64,000 bases of DNA from JBBRVW01 sp038246545 (GTDB lineage: Bacteria > Actinomycetota > Actinomycetes > JACCUZ01), in assembly GCA_038246545.1 (NCBI GenBank), contig JBBRVW010000020.1:10781-74780 (forward strand). Direction: 5' to 3'. Positions 25,332 through 34,024 of the stretch are shown piece after piece. How positions within the stretch are numbered: the stretch's first letter is position 1; each line of letters begins with the position of its first letter. The notes under the pieces were generated by a model. The model saw only the letters and a program-made list of their open reading frames with translations, did not search any database and was not told the origin of the DNA. The translations under genes and the position numbers were made by a program.

Positions 25332-26801
25332 TCAGACCGGGGTGCGCACGCCCTCCTGCTCCTGGCGGGCCACCGCGGACCGGCCGAGCAGCAGCCAGCC
25401 CACGAACCCCACGAGGAAGGCGACGAAGACGCCGAGGTTGGCATACGCCCACGCCCCGTCGGTCTTCGACCCGAGCCCGAAGGGCTCCAGCAGGTAGCCC
25501 TGCCAGGTGAGCCAGCTGGCCAGGCCGTTGGTCACCAGGCCCCAGCCGAGCACGGTGCCGGCCACGATGAGCGCGACCCCGGGCAGCTGGAAGGCGCCGT
25601 AGCGGCCACGCGGGTCGTAGAGCTCGGCGTCGGCGTAGGGGCCGCGACGCTGCAGCAGGTCGGCGACGAAGACACCGGCCCAGGCCGCGATAGGGACGCC
25701 GATGGTGATGAGGAAGCCCTGGAAGGGCACGAGGAAGCTGTCGGCGAAGAAGACGACGTAGATCGCGCCAAGGATCATGATGACACCGTCGATGCCGGCG
25801 GCCACCGGGCGGCGCACCTTGATGCCCAGGGTGAGCAGGGCGAGCCCGGACGAGTAGATGTCGAGCACCGCGCCACCGACCAGACCCAGCACGGCGACGA
25901 TGATGAACGGCACGAGGTACCACGTGGGGAGCAGCTTGGTCAGCGCCCCGATCGGGTCGTTGGCGATGTTGCCGCTGAGCTTGTCGCTGGACAGGGCCAG
26001 CAGGATGCCGAAGATCGTCAGCACGATGGGAGCGGCGGCACCGCCGAACGTGGTCCAGCCGAACACTCCCCGGCCGGACGACTGGCGAGGCAGGTAGCGG
26101 GAGTAGTCGGCAGCCGTGTTGGCCCAGCCGACCCCGAAGCCGGTCGCGACCAGCGCCAGGGCGCCGATGAACGCCTGGGTCGAGCCCGCCGGCGCGTCAC
26201 CGACCGTGCTCCAGCTGACCTCGTCCAGGGTCAGCGCGACGAAGCCGACGGTGAGGACGATCGTCGCGAGCGTGATCCAGGTCTGCAGCCGCATGATGAC
26301 GTCGAAGCCGAGGACCCCGGCGGCCATGACGAGGGCCGCCGTCACGACGAAGCCGAGCACCTTGGTGGCGTCCCCGCCGCCCCAGCCGAGCTCGTCGAAG
26401 ACCGTCGCGGTGGCCAGCGACGACAGCGAGACGAGGACGGTCTCCCACCCGACGAGGAGCACCCAGGACAGGAAGGTGGGCAGCGCGTTGCCGGTCACGC
26501 CGAAGGCGGCGCGGCTGATCACCATGGTCGGCGCGGACCCCCGCTTGCCCGCGAGGGCCACCACGCCGCACAGCGCGAAGGACGCCACGATCCCGATCAC
26601 CGCCGCGATCGTCGCCTGCCAGAACGAGACACCGAACCCGACGACGAACGAGCCGTAGCTGATGGCGAGCACCGAGACGTTCGCCGCGAACCACGGCCAG
26701 AACAGGTCGCGCGGCGAGCCCTTGCGCTCCGACTCGGCGATGACGTTGATGCCGTTCAGCTCGACAGCGAGCCCGCCGGTGGTCTCCGACGTGGTGGTCA
26801 T
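25332..26801 (-). CDS. NCS1 family purine/cytosine permease
   Basis: The 489-residue protein has about 12 hydrophobic helices of the nucleobase:cation symporter-1 family (FWPWFAANVSVLAISYGSFVV near 33-53 and SRAAFGVTGNALPTFLSW near 94-111). It should import purine or pyrimidine bases or nucleosides with a cation. Its ATG overlaps the stop of the purine nucleoside phosphorylase gene by the bases ATGA, so the two genes form a coupled operon, with uptake and phosphorolysis together. The exact base is not deducible. The C-terminus ends at 25332, close to the transglutaminase remnant. Confidence 0.85.
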   Translation of the reverse strand: MTTTSETTGGLAVELNGINVIAESERKGSPRDLFWPWFAANVSVLAISYGSFVVGFGVSFWQATIAAVIGIVASFALCGVVALAGKRGSAPTMVISRAAFGVTGNALPTFLSWVLLVGWETVLVSLSSLATATVFDELGWGGGDATKVLGFVVTAALVMAAGVLGFDVIMRLQTWITLATIVLTVGFVALTLDEVSWSTVGDAPAGSTQAFIGALALVATGFGVGWANTAADYSRYLPRQSSGRGVFGWTTFGGAAAPIVLTIFGILLALSSDKLSGNIANDPIGALTKLLPTWYLVPFIIVAVLGLVGGAVLDIYSSGLALLTLGIKVRRPVAAGIDGVIMILGAIYVVFFADSFLVPFQGFLITIGVPIAAWAGVFVADLLQRRGPYADAELYDPRGRYGAFQLPGVALIVAGTVLGWGLVTNGLASWLTWQGYLLEPFGLGSKTDGAWAYANLGVFVAFLVGFVGWLLLGRSAVARQEQEGVRTPV

Positions 26802-27643
26802 GAGCTGTCCTCTCCTCGCAGGTGGAGCCGGCTCGGGGGCGGGCCGGCGCCGAGGGCATCGTCGCGCATCGCGCGCAGAACGACAGGCAGCACCGCCGAG
26901 ACGCGCCGGGCGGTCGACTCCGCGACCGCGACCACGTCGTCGGGGTCGAGCTCCTCGCCGGTGCCCTCCAGGGTCGTGACCGCCGACAGGCCGAGCAGCT
27001 CCAGACCGGCAGCGCGGGCCGCGATCGCCTCGACGACGGTCGACATCCCGACCAGGTCGGCGCCGAGGGTGCGCAGCATCGCGGTCTCGGCGACGGTCTG
27101 CACCGACGGACCGCGCAGCTGCGCGTAGACAGCCTCGACCAGGGTCGGGTCGGCCGCGCGCGCGAGCGCCCTCAGCCGGGGCGACCAGGCGTCGGTGAGG
27201 TCGACGAACTGCGGCCCGTTCAGCGGTGAGACGGACGTGAGGTTGAGGTGGTCGGCCAGCAGCGCGCCGGTGCCGGGCGGCCAGTCGGGCCGCAGTCCGC
27301 CACTGGCGTTGGTGAGCACCGCGACGCGCGCCCCCGCGGCTGCCGCGACCCGCAGCGGGTGCGCCACCGGACCGGGCCCGTGTCCCTCGTAGAGGTGGGT
27401 GCGGCCGAGGTAGGCGAGCACGGCCACCCCGTCCAGGTCGTAGGACCGGACCAGACCGCGGTGCCCGGGAGCCACCGGCGTGAGGAACCCGGGCAGCTCG
27501 GCCACCGACAGCTCGGCGACCGGGGTCCCGAGGGCGTCGGCGGCGGCGTCCCAGCCGGAGCCGAGGACGACGACCGCGTCGTGCCGGGGTACGCCGGTGC
27601 GCTCGGCGAGTGCGTCCGCGGCCGCAGCCACCGTGTCGGGCAC
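26798..27643 (-). CDS. purine nucleoside phosphorylase
   Basis: The 281-residue protein belongs to the trimeric PNP family: VVLGSGWDAAADAL at about residues 25-38, GRTHLYEGH at 79-87 with the phosphate-site histidine, LTNASGGLR at about 109-117, and VGMSTVVEAIAARAAGL near 192-208. It splits inosine/guanosine with phosphate to free base and ribose-1-phosphate. It starts at GTG and is first in a two-gene operon with an NCS1 permease (four-base overlap). A decayed alpha/beta hydrolase begins directly upstream, so the promoter must lie within about 100 bases or inside that remnant. Confidence 0.9.
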   Translation of the reverse strand: MPDTVAAAADALAERTGVPRHDAVVVLGSGWDAAADALGTPVAELSVAELPGFLTPVAPGHRGLVRSYDLDGVAVLAYLGRTHLYEGHGPGPVAHPLRVAAAAGARVAVLTNASGGLRPDWPPGTGALLADHLNLTSVSPLNGPQFVDLTDAWSPRLRALARAADPTLVEAVYAQLRGPSVQTVAETAMLRTLGADLVGMSTVVEAIAARAAGLELLGLSAVTTLEGTGEELDPDDVVAVAESTARRVSAVLPVVLRAMRDDALGAGPPPSRLHLRGEDSS

Positions 27644-27647
27644 GGCG

Positions 27648-28136
27648 TCACCGTACCGGGGGCCGCACCCGCGCGGCGCTCAGGTGGCGCTGCGCTGCTC
27701 GGCGGCACCGACGGCCTCCGGCCGGCCGCCGGAGCGGACCGCCTCGCGCCACTGTGCCGCGCTCCACGTGGCCGGCCTCGTGGGAGAGCAAGAACTGCCG
27801 CAGCACCTGCTCTAAGCGGCGTGGGTCGGACCGGAACGGGAAGTGGCCCGCCTCGGGGAAGACGACCAGCAGGCTGCCGGGCATGGCCTCGTGCGCACGC
27901 AGCGCGTGCCGTACCGGGACGACCGGGTCGCGACCGCCCCGGACGAGCAGTGTGGGCACGCCCTGCGACAGGTAGCAGCGGTCCCAGCATGGTCACGACC
28001 TGGTCTCGCCGGTTGACGACGGCTCGCCGGATGCGGCCGAACGCGCGGCGGGCGGTGCGCCGCGGAAGGAGTCCACGACCCGCAGCAGGTCGCGGGCGTC
28101 CTCCCCGACCCCCGTCTCCCACAGTTCCGCCAGCCG
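27648..28136 (-). pseudogene. alpha/beta hydrolase, 5'-truncated and frameshifted remnant
   Basis: The minus strand reads in pieces: AFGRIRRAVVNRRDQVVTML, then in another frame RCYLSQGVPTLLVRGGRDPVVPVRHA, MPGSLLVVFPEAGHFPFRS, which are the acid and histidine parts of an alpha/beta hydrolase (GRDPVV and EAGHFPF). The nucleophile half is missing because the sequence changes near 28136, where a plus-strand transglutaminase remnant begins. A base insertion near 27990 breaks the frame. It is a fragment only. Its stop is four bases from the start of the phosphorylase gene. Confidence 0.65.
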
Positions 28137-28384
28137 GTGACCTGTTGCCGCGCGCGGACGTGCCGGTCGGCGAGGCGGTGACCGGCGAGAGCCACGCGTG
28201 GGTCGAGTGGTGGGCCGGGGAGTGGCAGGCCTGGGACCCCACCAGCGGCCGCCCGGCCGGCCCCGACCACGTCGTCGTCGGTCGCGGTCGTGACGACGAC
28301 GACGTGCCGCCGCTGCGCGGTGTCTACTCCGGCCCGGGTGGCGGCCAGCTGTTCGTGTCGGTGGAGTTCACCCGGCTCGCGTGA
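28137..28384 (+). pseudogene. transglutaminase domain protein, 3' fragment
   Basis: The plus-strand frame ending at 28384 reads DLLPRADVPVGEAVTGESHAWVEWW, then WQAWDPTSGRPAGPDHVVVG and DDVPPLRGVYSGPGG, the C-terminal half of a bacterial transglutaminase-like protein with its active-site His (GESHAWVEWW) and Asp (WDPT). The N-terminal half and catalytic Cys are absent and the sequence upstream of 28137 is unrelated (hydrolase remnant on the other strand). It is a fragment joined by rearrangement. Confidence 0.7.
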
Positions 28385-28440
28385 CGCACGCGACCCCGCC
28401 GGGACATTTCGCCCGTCCGGGGCCAGTCCGGTCCGGATGC

Positions 28441-28469
28441 TTGACTCCCGCTGATCATGGCTCTACTAC
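28441..28469 (+). promoter_or_regulatory. candidate sigma-70-type promoter for DUF6220 gene
   Basis: TTGACT at 28441-28446 is followed after 17 bases by TACTAC at 28464-28469, about 65 bases before the start of the DUF6220 gene. The -35 matches well and the -10 only partly. Confidence 0.4.
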
Positions 28470-28533
28470 TGACTCGCCGGCTCGCTCGATGCGGCCGGCG
28501 AATGGGTGACGGCTCAGACCTGGGGGAGTGCAG

Positions 28534-28995
28534 ATGAGGAACGTCTATCGGGTCCTGGCGTACCTGCTCGCGGTCGAGGTGGTCGTGCAGGCCATGGCCA
28601 TCGCCTACGCCATCGCCGGCCTCGGCAAGTGGGTCGCTGACGACGGCGGAGTGCTCAACAAGCAGGTCCTCGACAGCGACTCACCCGACTTCCAGGGTGT
28701 CGGCGGCTTCGCCACGCACGGCATCAACGGGACGATGATCATCCCGATCGTCGTTCTTCTGCTGCTCGTCGTGTCGTTCTTCGCCAAGGTGCCCGGCGGG
28801 GTCCGTAGGGCCGCCATCCTGTTCGGTCTCGTCGCCCTGCAGGTCTTCCTCGGGATCTTCTCGCACAGCATCCCGTTCGTGATCGTGCTGCACGTGCTCA
28901 ACGCGTTCGGCATCCTCGCGATGTCGCTGTTCGCCGCCCGCCGCGCCACCACGGTCGTGCAGGAGACGACACAGCCGTCGTCGGTGGCCGTCTAG
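28534..28995 (+). CDS. DUF6220-like membrane protein
   Basis: This 153-residue protein has four hydrophobic helices (about residues 8-28, 66-86, 92-110, 116-136) with a polar loop between the first two (DDGGVLNKQVLDSDSPDF). The pattern matches the DUF6220 group of small actinobacterial membrane proteins. I chose the ATG at 28534, which has GGGGGAG six bases upstream; GTG at 28528 is also open. The multicopper oxidase gene starts one base after the stop, so they are an operon. DUF6220 function is unknown; pairing with an exported oxidase hints at a membrane partner or assembly role, an inference. Confidence 0.7.
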   Translation: MRNVYRVLAYLLAVEVVVQAMAIAYAIAGLGKWVADDGGVLNKQVLDSDSPDFQGVGGFATHGINGTMIIPIVVLLLLVVSFFAKVPGGVRRAAILFGLVALQVFLGIFSHSIPFVIVLHVLNAFGILAMSLFAARRATTVVQETTQPSSVAV

Positions 28996-28996
28996 C

Positions 28997-30439
28997 TTGA
29001 CGCGGGAGCGCCGGCGGCTGGTGGTCGCACTGGTCGCCGCCGTCGCCGTCCTCGGCACGTTGGCGTACTACTGGCAGGCCAGCCTGCTGCCCGGCAGCTA
29101 CTCGGTCATGGACATGGGGTACGCCGACTACGGCGGCGGCGCCACGACGATGGCCGACCACCATGCGCGCGGGCGCAGCGTCGCGGACCTGGTGGCCGAC
29201 CCGGCCCGTCCGGCCGATGTGCGGGTCACCCTCACGGTGCGCAAGGAACGGTTCCGGCTCACCACCGGCGAGGGGGTCGACGGCTACACCGTCAACCACG
29301 CCTCACCGGGGCCCGCGATCCACGCCGTGCAGGGGCAGCTCGTCCAGGTACGTCTGGTCAACGCGTCGGTCCCGGACGGCGTCACCCTGCACTGGCACGG
29401 CGTCGACGTCCCCAATGCCGAGGACGGGGTCGCCGGCGTCACCCAGGACGCGGTCCGGGTCGGGAAGTCGTTCACCTACCGGTTCGTCGCCGACCAGGTC
29501 GGCACCTACTGGTACCACTCGCACCAGATCTCGCACGCCCAGGTCCAGGGCGGCCTCCTGGGTGCACTGGTGGTCACCCCGTCGCCCTCCGCCGCCGACG
29601 TCCGCGACCAGCTCGCGATCATGCACGTGTACGACGGCATCCCGACCGTGAACGGGGCCTCCGGCGTGCTGCCGGTCGACGTCCCTGACGGGGAGCAGGT
29701 CCGGGTCCGCGTCGTCAACACCGACAACGGTGCCGCCTCGGTGTGGGTGTCCGGCGGTCCCTACCGCGTGCTCGCCGTGGACGGGCAGGACCTGAACGGC
29801 CCCACGTCGGTGTCCGGGAAGGCGGTGCGGCTCACCGCCGGCGGCCGGGTGGACCTCGAGGTGACGGCACCGGCCCGGGTGGACCTCGGTGGTGCCGCCG
29901 CGCTCGCGCTGGGGTCCGGGGTGCCGGCCGACCCGCAGCCCACGGCACTGGTCGACCTGCTCCACTACGGAGACCCGGCGCCGCTCGGCTTCGACCCGAG
30001 CCAGGCGGACCGCAGGTTCGAGTACTCCATCGGTCGCCGTCCCGGCTTCCTCGACGGCCGGCCGGGCCTGTGGTGGTCGATCAACGGCCACCTGTTCCCC
30101 GACGTGCCGATGTTCGTCGTCCAGCAGGGCGACGTGGTGCGGATGCACATCGAGAACCACAGCCGGGCCGTGCACCCGATGCACCTGCACGGCCACCACG
30201 CGGTGGTGCTCGCCCGGGACGGGGAGAAGGCGACCGGCAGCCCGTGGTGGGTCGACTCGCTCGACGTGGCCAGCGGGCACAGCTACGACATCGCGTTCGT
30301 GGCCGACAACCCCGGGATCTGGATGGACCACTGCCACAACCTGCCGCACGCCGCGCAGGGCCTGGTGGCTCACCTGATGTACGCCGGGGTCCGCGAGCCG
30401 TTCCGGGTCGGCGGCGGCAAGCACAACCAGCCCGAGTGA
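28997..30439 (+). CDS. multicopper oxidase, membrane-anchored
   Basis: The 480-residue protein has one N-terminal helix (about residues 8-24) and no twin-arginine pair, so it is probably anchored outside the membrane. Copper-binding motifs are present in order: HWHG near 132, WYHSH near 171, HPMHLHGHH near 395 and HCHNLPHAAQGL near 445. The last motif puts leucine where type-1 axial methionine would be, as in higher-potential laccase-like enzymes. It starts at TTG one base after the DUF6220 stop. It probably oxidises a phenolic or metal substrate; the substrate is unknown. Confidence 0.85.
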   Translation: MTRERRRLVVALVAAVAVLGTLAYYWQASLLPGSYSVMDMGYADYGGGATTMADHHARGRSVADLVADPARPADVRVTLTVRKERFRLTTGEGVDGYTVNHASPGPAIHAVQGQLVQVRLVNASVPDGVTLHWHGVDVPNAEDGVAGVTQDAVRVGKSFTYRFVADQVGTYWYHSHQISHAQVQGGLLGALVVTPSPSAADVRDQLAIMHVYDGIPTVNGASGVLPVDVPDGEQVRVRVVNTDNGAASVWVSGGPYRVLAVDGQDLNGPTSVSGKAVRLTAGGRVDLEVTAPARVDLGGAAALALGSGVPADPQPTALVDLLHYGDPAPLGFDPSQADRRFEYSIGRRPGFLDGRPGLWWSINGHLFPDVPMFVVQQGDVVRMHIENHSRAVHPMHLHGHHAVVLARDGEKATGSPWWVDSLDVASGHSYDIAFVADNPGIWMDHCHNLPHAAQGLVAHLMYAGVREPFRVGGGKHNQPE

Positions 30440-30452
30440 CGGCCGGTCGCGG

Positions 30453-32600
30453 TCAGGCCGCGACCGCCAGCGCGAAGGGCAGCACGGCGGGTGCCCCGGC
30501 CTGGCGCAGCAGCGCACCGGCCACGGTCATGGTCCAGCGAGAGTCGACCTGGTCGTCGACGAGCAGCACGGGACCGTCGAGCCCCGGCAGCCGCGCCGCC
30601 GTCGCGGCGGGCACCGCGAACCTGCGGTGCACGGCAGCCAGCCGGAACGCGGAGTTGCCGCCCGGGCCCCCGGTCGGCTCGTCGGTGGTGAGGTCGAGGG
30701 CACCGAGGTCCTCGAGCCGGCCCAGCGAGGACAGGTACTGCGCGACGGACGCGACCAGCTGTGGGCGTGTCAACGACGGGACGACGACGACCGCCACCGG
30801 CCGGTCGGCCCAGGCCCAGCCGGCGAGGACCTCCACGCAGGCGGCGAGCAGCCGCTCGTCGGCGGGCGCGTCGGGAGAGCCCGCAGCCAGCAGGGCGCGC
30901 AGCCGCTGGCCCCAGCCGAGGTCGGTGAGCCGGGCCACCACCCGGCCCTCGTCGAGCTTCTCGCCGGGACCGATCCGGCCCGACAGCGGCACGTCGAGGC
31001 GGGACATGCCGCTCGGCCACTGCGACCGTGGCTCGAGCGGCACACCGACCTTGCGCAGGGTGCGGGTCGCGGCCTGCACGGCACCGTCGGGGACGGTGGC
31101 GTCGTACCAGGGGCCGGCGCACCGGTCGCAGCGGCCGCAGTCGACCGCCCCCGGGTCGTCGAGCGCCTCCTGGAGGAAGCGCATCCGGCAGCCCTCGGTG
31201 GCCTGGTAGCCGAGCATCGAGGCGGCCTCGGCGTCGCGGGCGGCTGCGACCCGGGAGTAGCGGTCCTCGTCGTAGGTCCAGCCGGCGCCCGTGGAGACCC
31301 AGCCGCCGCTGACCCGCTGCACGGCGCCCTCGACGTCGAGCACCTTGAGCAGCAGCTCGAGCCGGGTGCGCCGGACATCGGCGACGGTCTCGAGGGCGGC
31401 CGTGGACATCGGCTTCGGCGACGACTCGGCCAGCGCGGTGAGCACCGCATCGGCGTCGGCCCGTCGTGGCATCGAGGCGGTGGCGAAGTAGCGCCAGATC
31501 TCGCGGTCCTCCGACGCCGGAAGCAGCAGGACGTCGGCGCGCTCGGTGGCGCGACCGGCGCGGCCGACCTGCTGGTAGTAGGCGACCGGCGACGCCGGGG
31601 CACCCAGGTGCACGACGAAGCCGAGGTCGGGCTTGTCGAACCCCATGCCCAGCGCGCTGGTGGCGACGAGCGCCTTGACCTGGTTGTCGCGCAGCGCGCG
31701 CTCCAGCTCGAGCCGGTCGCCCGGGTCGGTCCGGCCGGTGTAGGCGCGTACCTCGTGACCGGCCTCGCGCAGCAGCGCGGCGGTGTCCTCCGCCGCCGAC
31801 ACCGTGAGCGCGTAGACGATGCCGCTGCCGGGCAGCTCGCCCAGCCGCGCGGCCAGCCAGCCCAGCCGGGCGTCGGCCGTGGGCAGCGGCAGCACCCCGA
31901 GCCGCAGGCTGTCGCGCGCCAGCGTCCCGCGGACGGTGCGCACCGGAGCGCCGCCGGCGCCCAGCTGCTCGACGACGTCGTCGACGACGCGGGCGTTGGC
32001 AGTGGCCGTGGTGGCCAGCACCGGCCGACCAGCGGGGAGGTCGGCCAGCAGGTCGCGGATCCGGCGGTAGTCGGGCCGGAAGTCGTGGCCCCAGTCGCTG
32101 ATGCAGTGCGCCTCGTCCACGACGAGCAGCCCGGTCGCCTCCGCCAGGCGCGGCAGCTGTTCGTCACGGAAGCGCGGGTTGTTGAGCCGCTCGGGGCTGA
32201 CGAGCAGCAGGTCGACCTCGTCGGCCGCCAGACCGGCGGTCACTGCCGCCCACTCGTCGGCATTGGCGGAGTTCATGGTCACGGCGCGCAGGCCGGCGCG
32301 GCGGGCGGCCTCGACCTGGTCACGCATCAGTGCCAGCAGCGGCGAGACGATCAGGGTCGGGCCGCCGCCCCGGGCGCGGACCAGGGCGGTCGCGACGAAG
32401 TAGACCGCCGACTTGCCCCACCCGGTGCGCTGGACGACGAGCACCCGCTCGCCACCTTCGACCAGGGCGGCCACCGACTCGAGCTGGCCGTCACGGAACG
32501 CGGCCGACGGGTCGCCGACCAGCCGCCCGAGCAGCGTGGTGGCCTCCGCCGCCAGGGACGGGGTCACCGTGGACGGAGGAGTGGCAGGGGGCGGGGTCAC
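30453..32600 (-). CDS. recQ: RecQ family helicase with PRTase-like C-terminus
   Basis: The 715-residue protein has RecQ motifs: QRTGWGKS (58-65) as Walker A, VVDEAHCISDWGHDFRPDYR near 158-178 as Walker B and the aromatic-rich loop, ALGMGFDKPDL near 322, and QQVGRAGR near 348, then a cysteine-containing zinc-like region CGRCDRCAG near 490. It unwinds DNA 3' to 5'. The last part (residues about 615-715) is unusual: GPVLLVDDQVDSRWTM near 676-691 is a phosphoribosyltransferase signature, not the usual HRDC domain. GTG start at 32600, divergent from a GNAT gene. Confidence 0.85.
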   Translation of the reverse strand: MTPPPATPPSTVTPSLAAEATTLLGRLVGDPSAAFRDGQLESVAALVEGGERVLVVQRTGWGKSAVYFVATALVRARGGGPTLIVSPLLALMRDQVEAARRAGLRAVTMNSANADEWAAVTAGLAADEVDLLLVSPERLNNPRFRDEQLPRLAEATGLLVVDEAHCISDWGHDFRPDYRRIRDLLADLPAGRPVLATTATANARVVDDVVEQLGAGGAPVRTVRGTLARDSLRLGVLPLPTADARLGWLAARLGELPGSGIVYALTVSAAEDTAALLREAGHEVRAYTGRTDPGDRLELERALRDNQVKALVATSALGMGFDKPDLGFVVHLGAPASPVAYYQQVGRAGRATERADVLLLPASEDREIWRYFATASMPRRADADAVLTALAESSPKPMSTAALETVADVRRTRLELLLKVLDVEGAVQRVSGGWVSTGAGWTYDEDRYSRVAAARDAEAASMLGYQATEGCRMRFLQEALDDPGAVDCGRCDRCAGPWYDATVPDGAVQAATRTLRKVGVPLEPRSQWPSGMSRLDVPLSGRIGPGEKLDEGRVVARLTDLGWGQRLRALLAAGSPDAPADERLLAACVEVLAGWAWADRPVAVVVVPSLTRPQLVASVAQYLSSLGRLEDLGALDLTTDEPTGGPGGNSAFRLAAVHRRFAVPAATAARLPGLDGPVLLVDDQVDSRWTMTVAGALLRQAGAPAVLPFALAVAA

Positions 32601-32652
32601 CGGGTCAGCCCATCACAGCCCCCGGACACGACCGGCCCGCCCACCCGGCACG

Positions 32653-33183
32653 ATGGTCGACATGACCCAGGGACCGCTCCGCGTCCGTACCGGCCGCGCC
32701 GACGACGAGGCCGCACTGCATGCGCTCGACGTCGCTGCCTGGGACGCGTCGTCCGTCTTCCCGTCGGTGCTGGCGAGGCTCGACGACGAGCCGTTCTTCA
32801 CCGACGACCATGGCCCGGACGCCCACCTCGTGGCCGAGCTCGACGGTGCCGTCGCCGGGTACGCCCGGCTGCGCCGGCCGACCCCGCTCCCGGAGAGCTC
32901 CCACGTGGTGGAGGTCAACGGTCTCGCGGTCTCGCCCGGTGCCCGCGGCCGTGGGGTCGCCGGCGCGCTCCTGGCCGCGGTCGAGGCCCGGGCCCGGGCC
33001 GAGGACGCCGCGAAGGTGAGGCTGCGCGTCCTCGGCACCAACGCCGTCGCCCGCCGGGTCTACGAGCGCGCCGGGTACGTCGTCGAGGGCCGGCTGCGCG
33101 GCGAGTTCCGCATCGACGGGGTGGGCGTCGACGACTACCTGCTGGCCCGCTACCTGGACCCGGACCTCGCCGATCGGCCGTAG
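32653..33183 (+). CDS. GNAT family N-acetyltransferase
   Basis: This 176-residue protein has the acetyl-CoA loop VSPGARGRGVAGALLAAVE at about residues 94-112, an N-terminal strand RVRTGRADDEAALHAL and the ARRVYERAGYVVEGRLRGEF region typical of the C-terminal half of GNAT domains. The acceptor (protein N-terminus or small molecule) is unknown. It starts at ATG 32653 or 32662. It is divergent from recQ with about 50 bases between and its last 34 bases overlap the convergent membrane-protein gene. Confidence 0.85.
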   Translation: MVDMTQGPLRVRTGRADDEAALHALDVAAWDASSVFPSVLARLDDEPFFTDDHGPDAHLVAELDGAVAGYARLRRPTPLPESSHVVEVNGLAVSPGARGRGVAGALLAAVEARARAEDAAKVRLRVLGTNAVARRVYERAGYVVEGRLRGEFRIDGVGVDDYLLARYLDPDLADRP

Positions 33184-33872
33184 CTGACCCCGCGCGCCTC
33201 CGCTGCGCCCTGATGCTGGCGGCGAGCGGCCGCTGCTGCGCCGCGGGCGACCGGGACCATCACGGCTGTCGCGAAGAGCGACCACCCGATGGTGTTGTAG
33301 CTCGTGTCCCAGAAGTCGGCGACCAGCCCGAGCACGGCCGCCGCGACGACCCACCAGCCCGCGAGGCCGGCCCGCTTGGCACCGGCAGCCAGCACGATCA
33401 TCGCCAGGTTGATCCCGACCACCAGCGCCAGGAGGGCGATCAGGGTGTTGGTGCCGCTGTCGAGCGCGTGCACGGTGGCGTACGACGCGGGGTCGTCGAG
33501 CAGGATGTCCCGGCCGGCCAGCAGGGCGGTCATGTGCATCACCAGGCCCACGCCGCCGGCGATGCCGGGGAAGGCGGCCACCCGGAGCGCCGACCTCCCG
33601 CGCTCCCACGGCGTGAGTGCGACGACCAGGAAGGCCGCGGTCTGGGCCGTGCCTGCCAGAAGCCCGAACAGCCCGCTCACCAGCAGGCGTTGGGAGTGGT
33701 CGACGAGGAAGGCGGCCTCGGCACGGTCCGAGAGCCCGTCGGGCTCGCGCGGGGCAGCCAGCTCGGAGGCGAGCACCAGGAGCGGTGCGGCGACGAGGGC
33801 TGCGGCGCGGACGCTCAGGCGGTTCTCGGCGCGCAGACCGGGTGCCGCTGCAGTGGAGACGGGGACGGACAT
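33150..33872 (-). CDS. polytopic membrane protein, unknown function
   Basis: This 240-residue protein has about six hydrophobic helices (for example AAALVAAPLLVLASELA, VSGLFGLLAGTAQTAAFLVV, TLIALLALVVGINLAMIVL, WVVAAAVLGLVADFW). The pattern is like DUF4386 proteins but I am not sure. I chose the ATG at 33872 because AGGAGG lies about eight bases before it. Its last 34 bases overlap the convergent GNAT stop. Its start is divergent from the decayed kinase gene at 34025, so the promoter lies within about 150 bases. Confidence 0.65.
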   Translation of the reverse strand: MSVPVSTAAAPGLRAENRLSVRAAALVAAPLLVLASELAAPREPDGLSDRAEAAFLVDHSQRLLVSGLFGLLAGTAQTAAFLVVALTPWERGRSALRVAAFPGIAGGVGLVMHMTALLAGRDILLDDPASYATVHALDSGTNTLIALLALVVGINLAMIVLAAGAKRAGLAGWWVVAAAVLGLVADFWDTSYNTIGWSLFATAVMVPVARGAAAAARRQHQGAAEARGVSYGRSARSGSR

Positions 33873-34024
33873 CGGGACCTCCTGGATCGGTGTGGACCGA
33901 AGCATCACCTGGGACCGGCGGCGAGGGTCACCCTCGTGATGCGGTGCCGCACCCGTCGGGGGACGGTCGCACGACCTCCTCGAGAAGGTGCCGACGATCC
34001 TTCCCGCGCCACTACCGTCGAGCC

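Noticed and set aside
23960..27128. Long plus-strand frames over exonuclease III, the transglutaminase remnant and the permease
   Set aside because: They are antisense to real genes with arginine/histidine/glycine-rich shadow composition.
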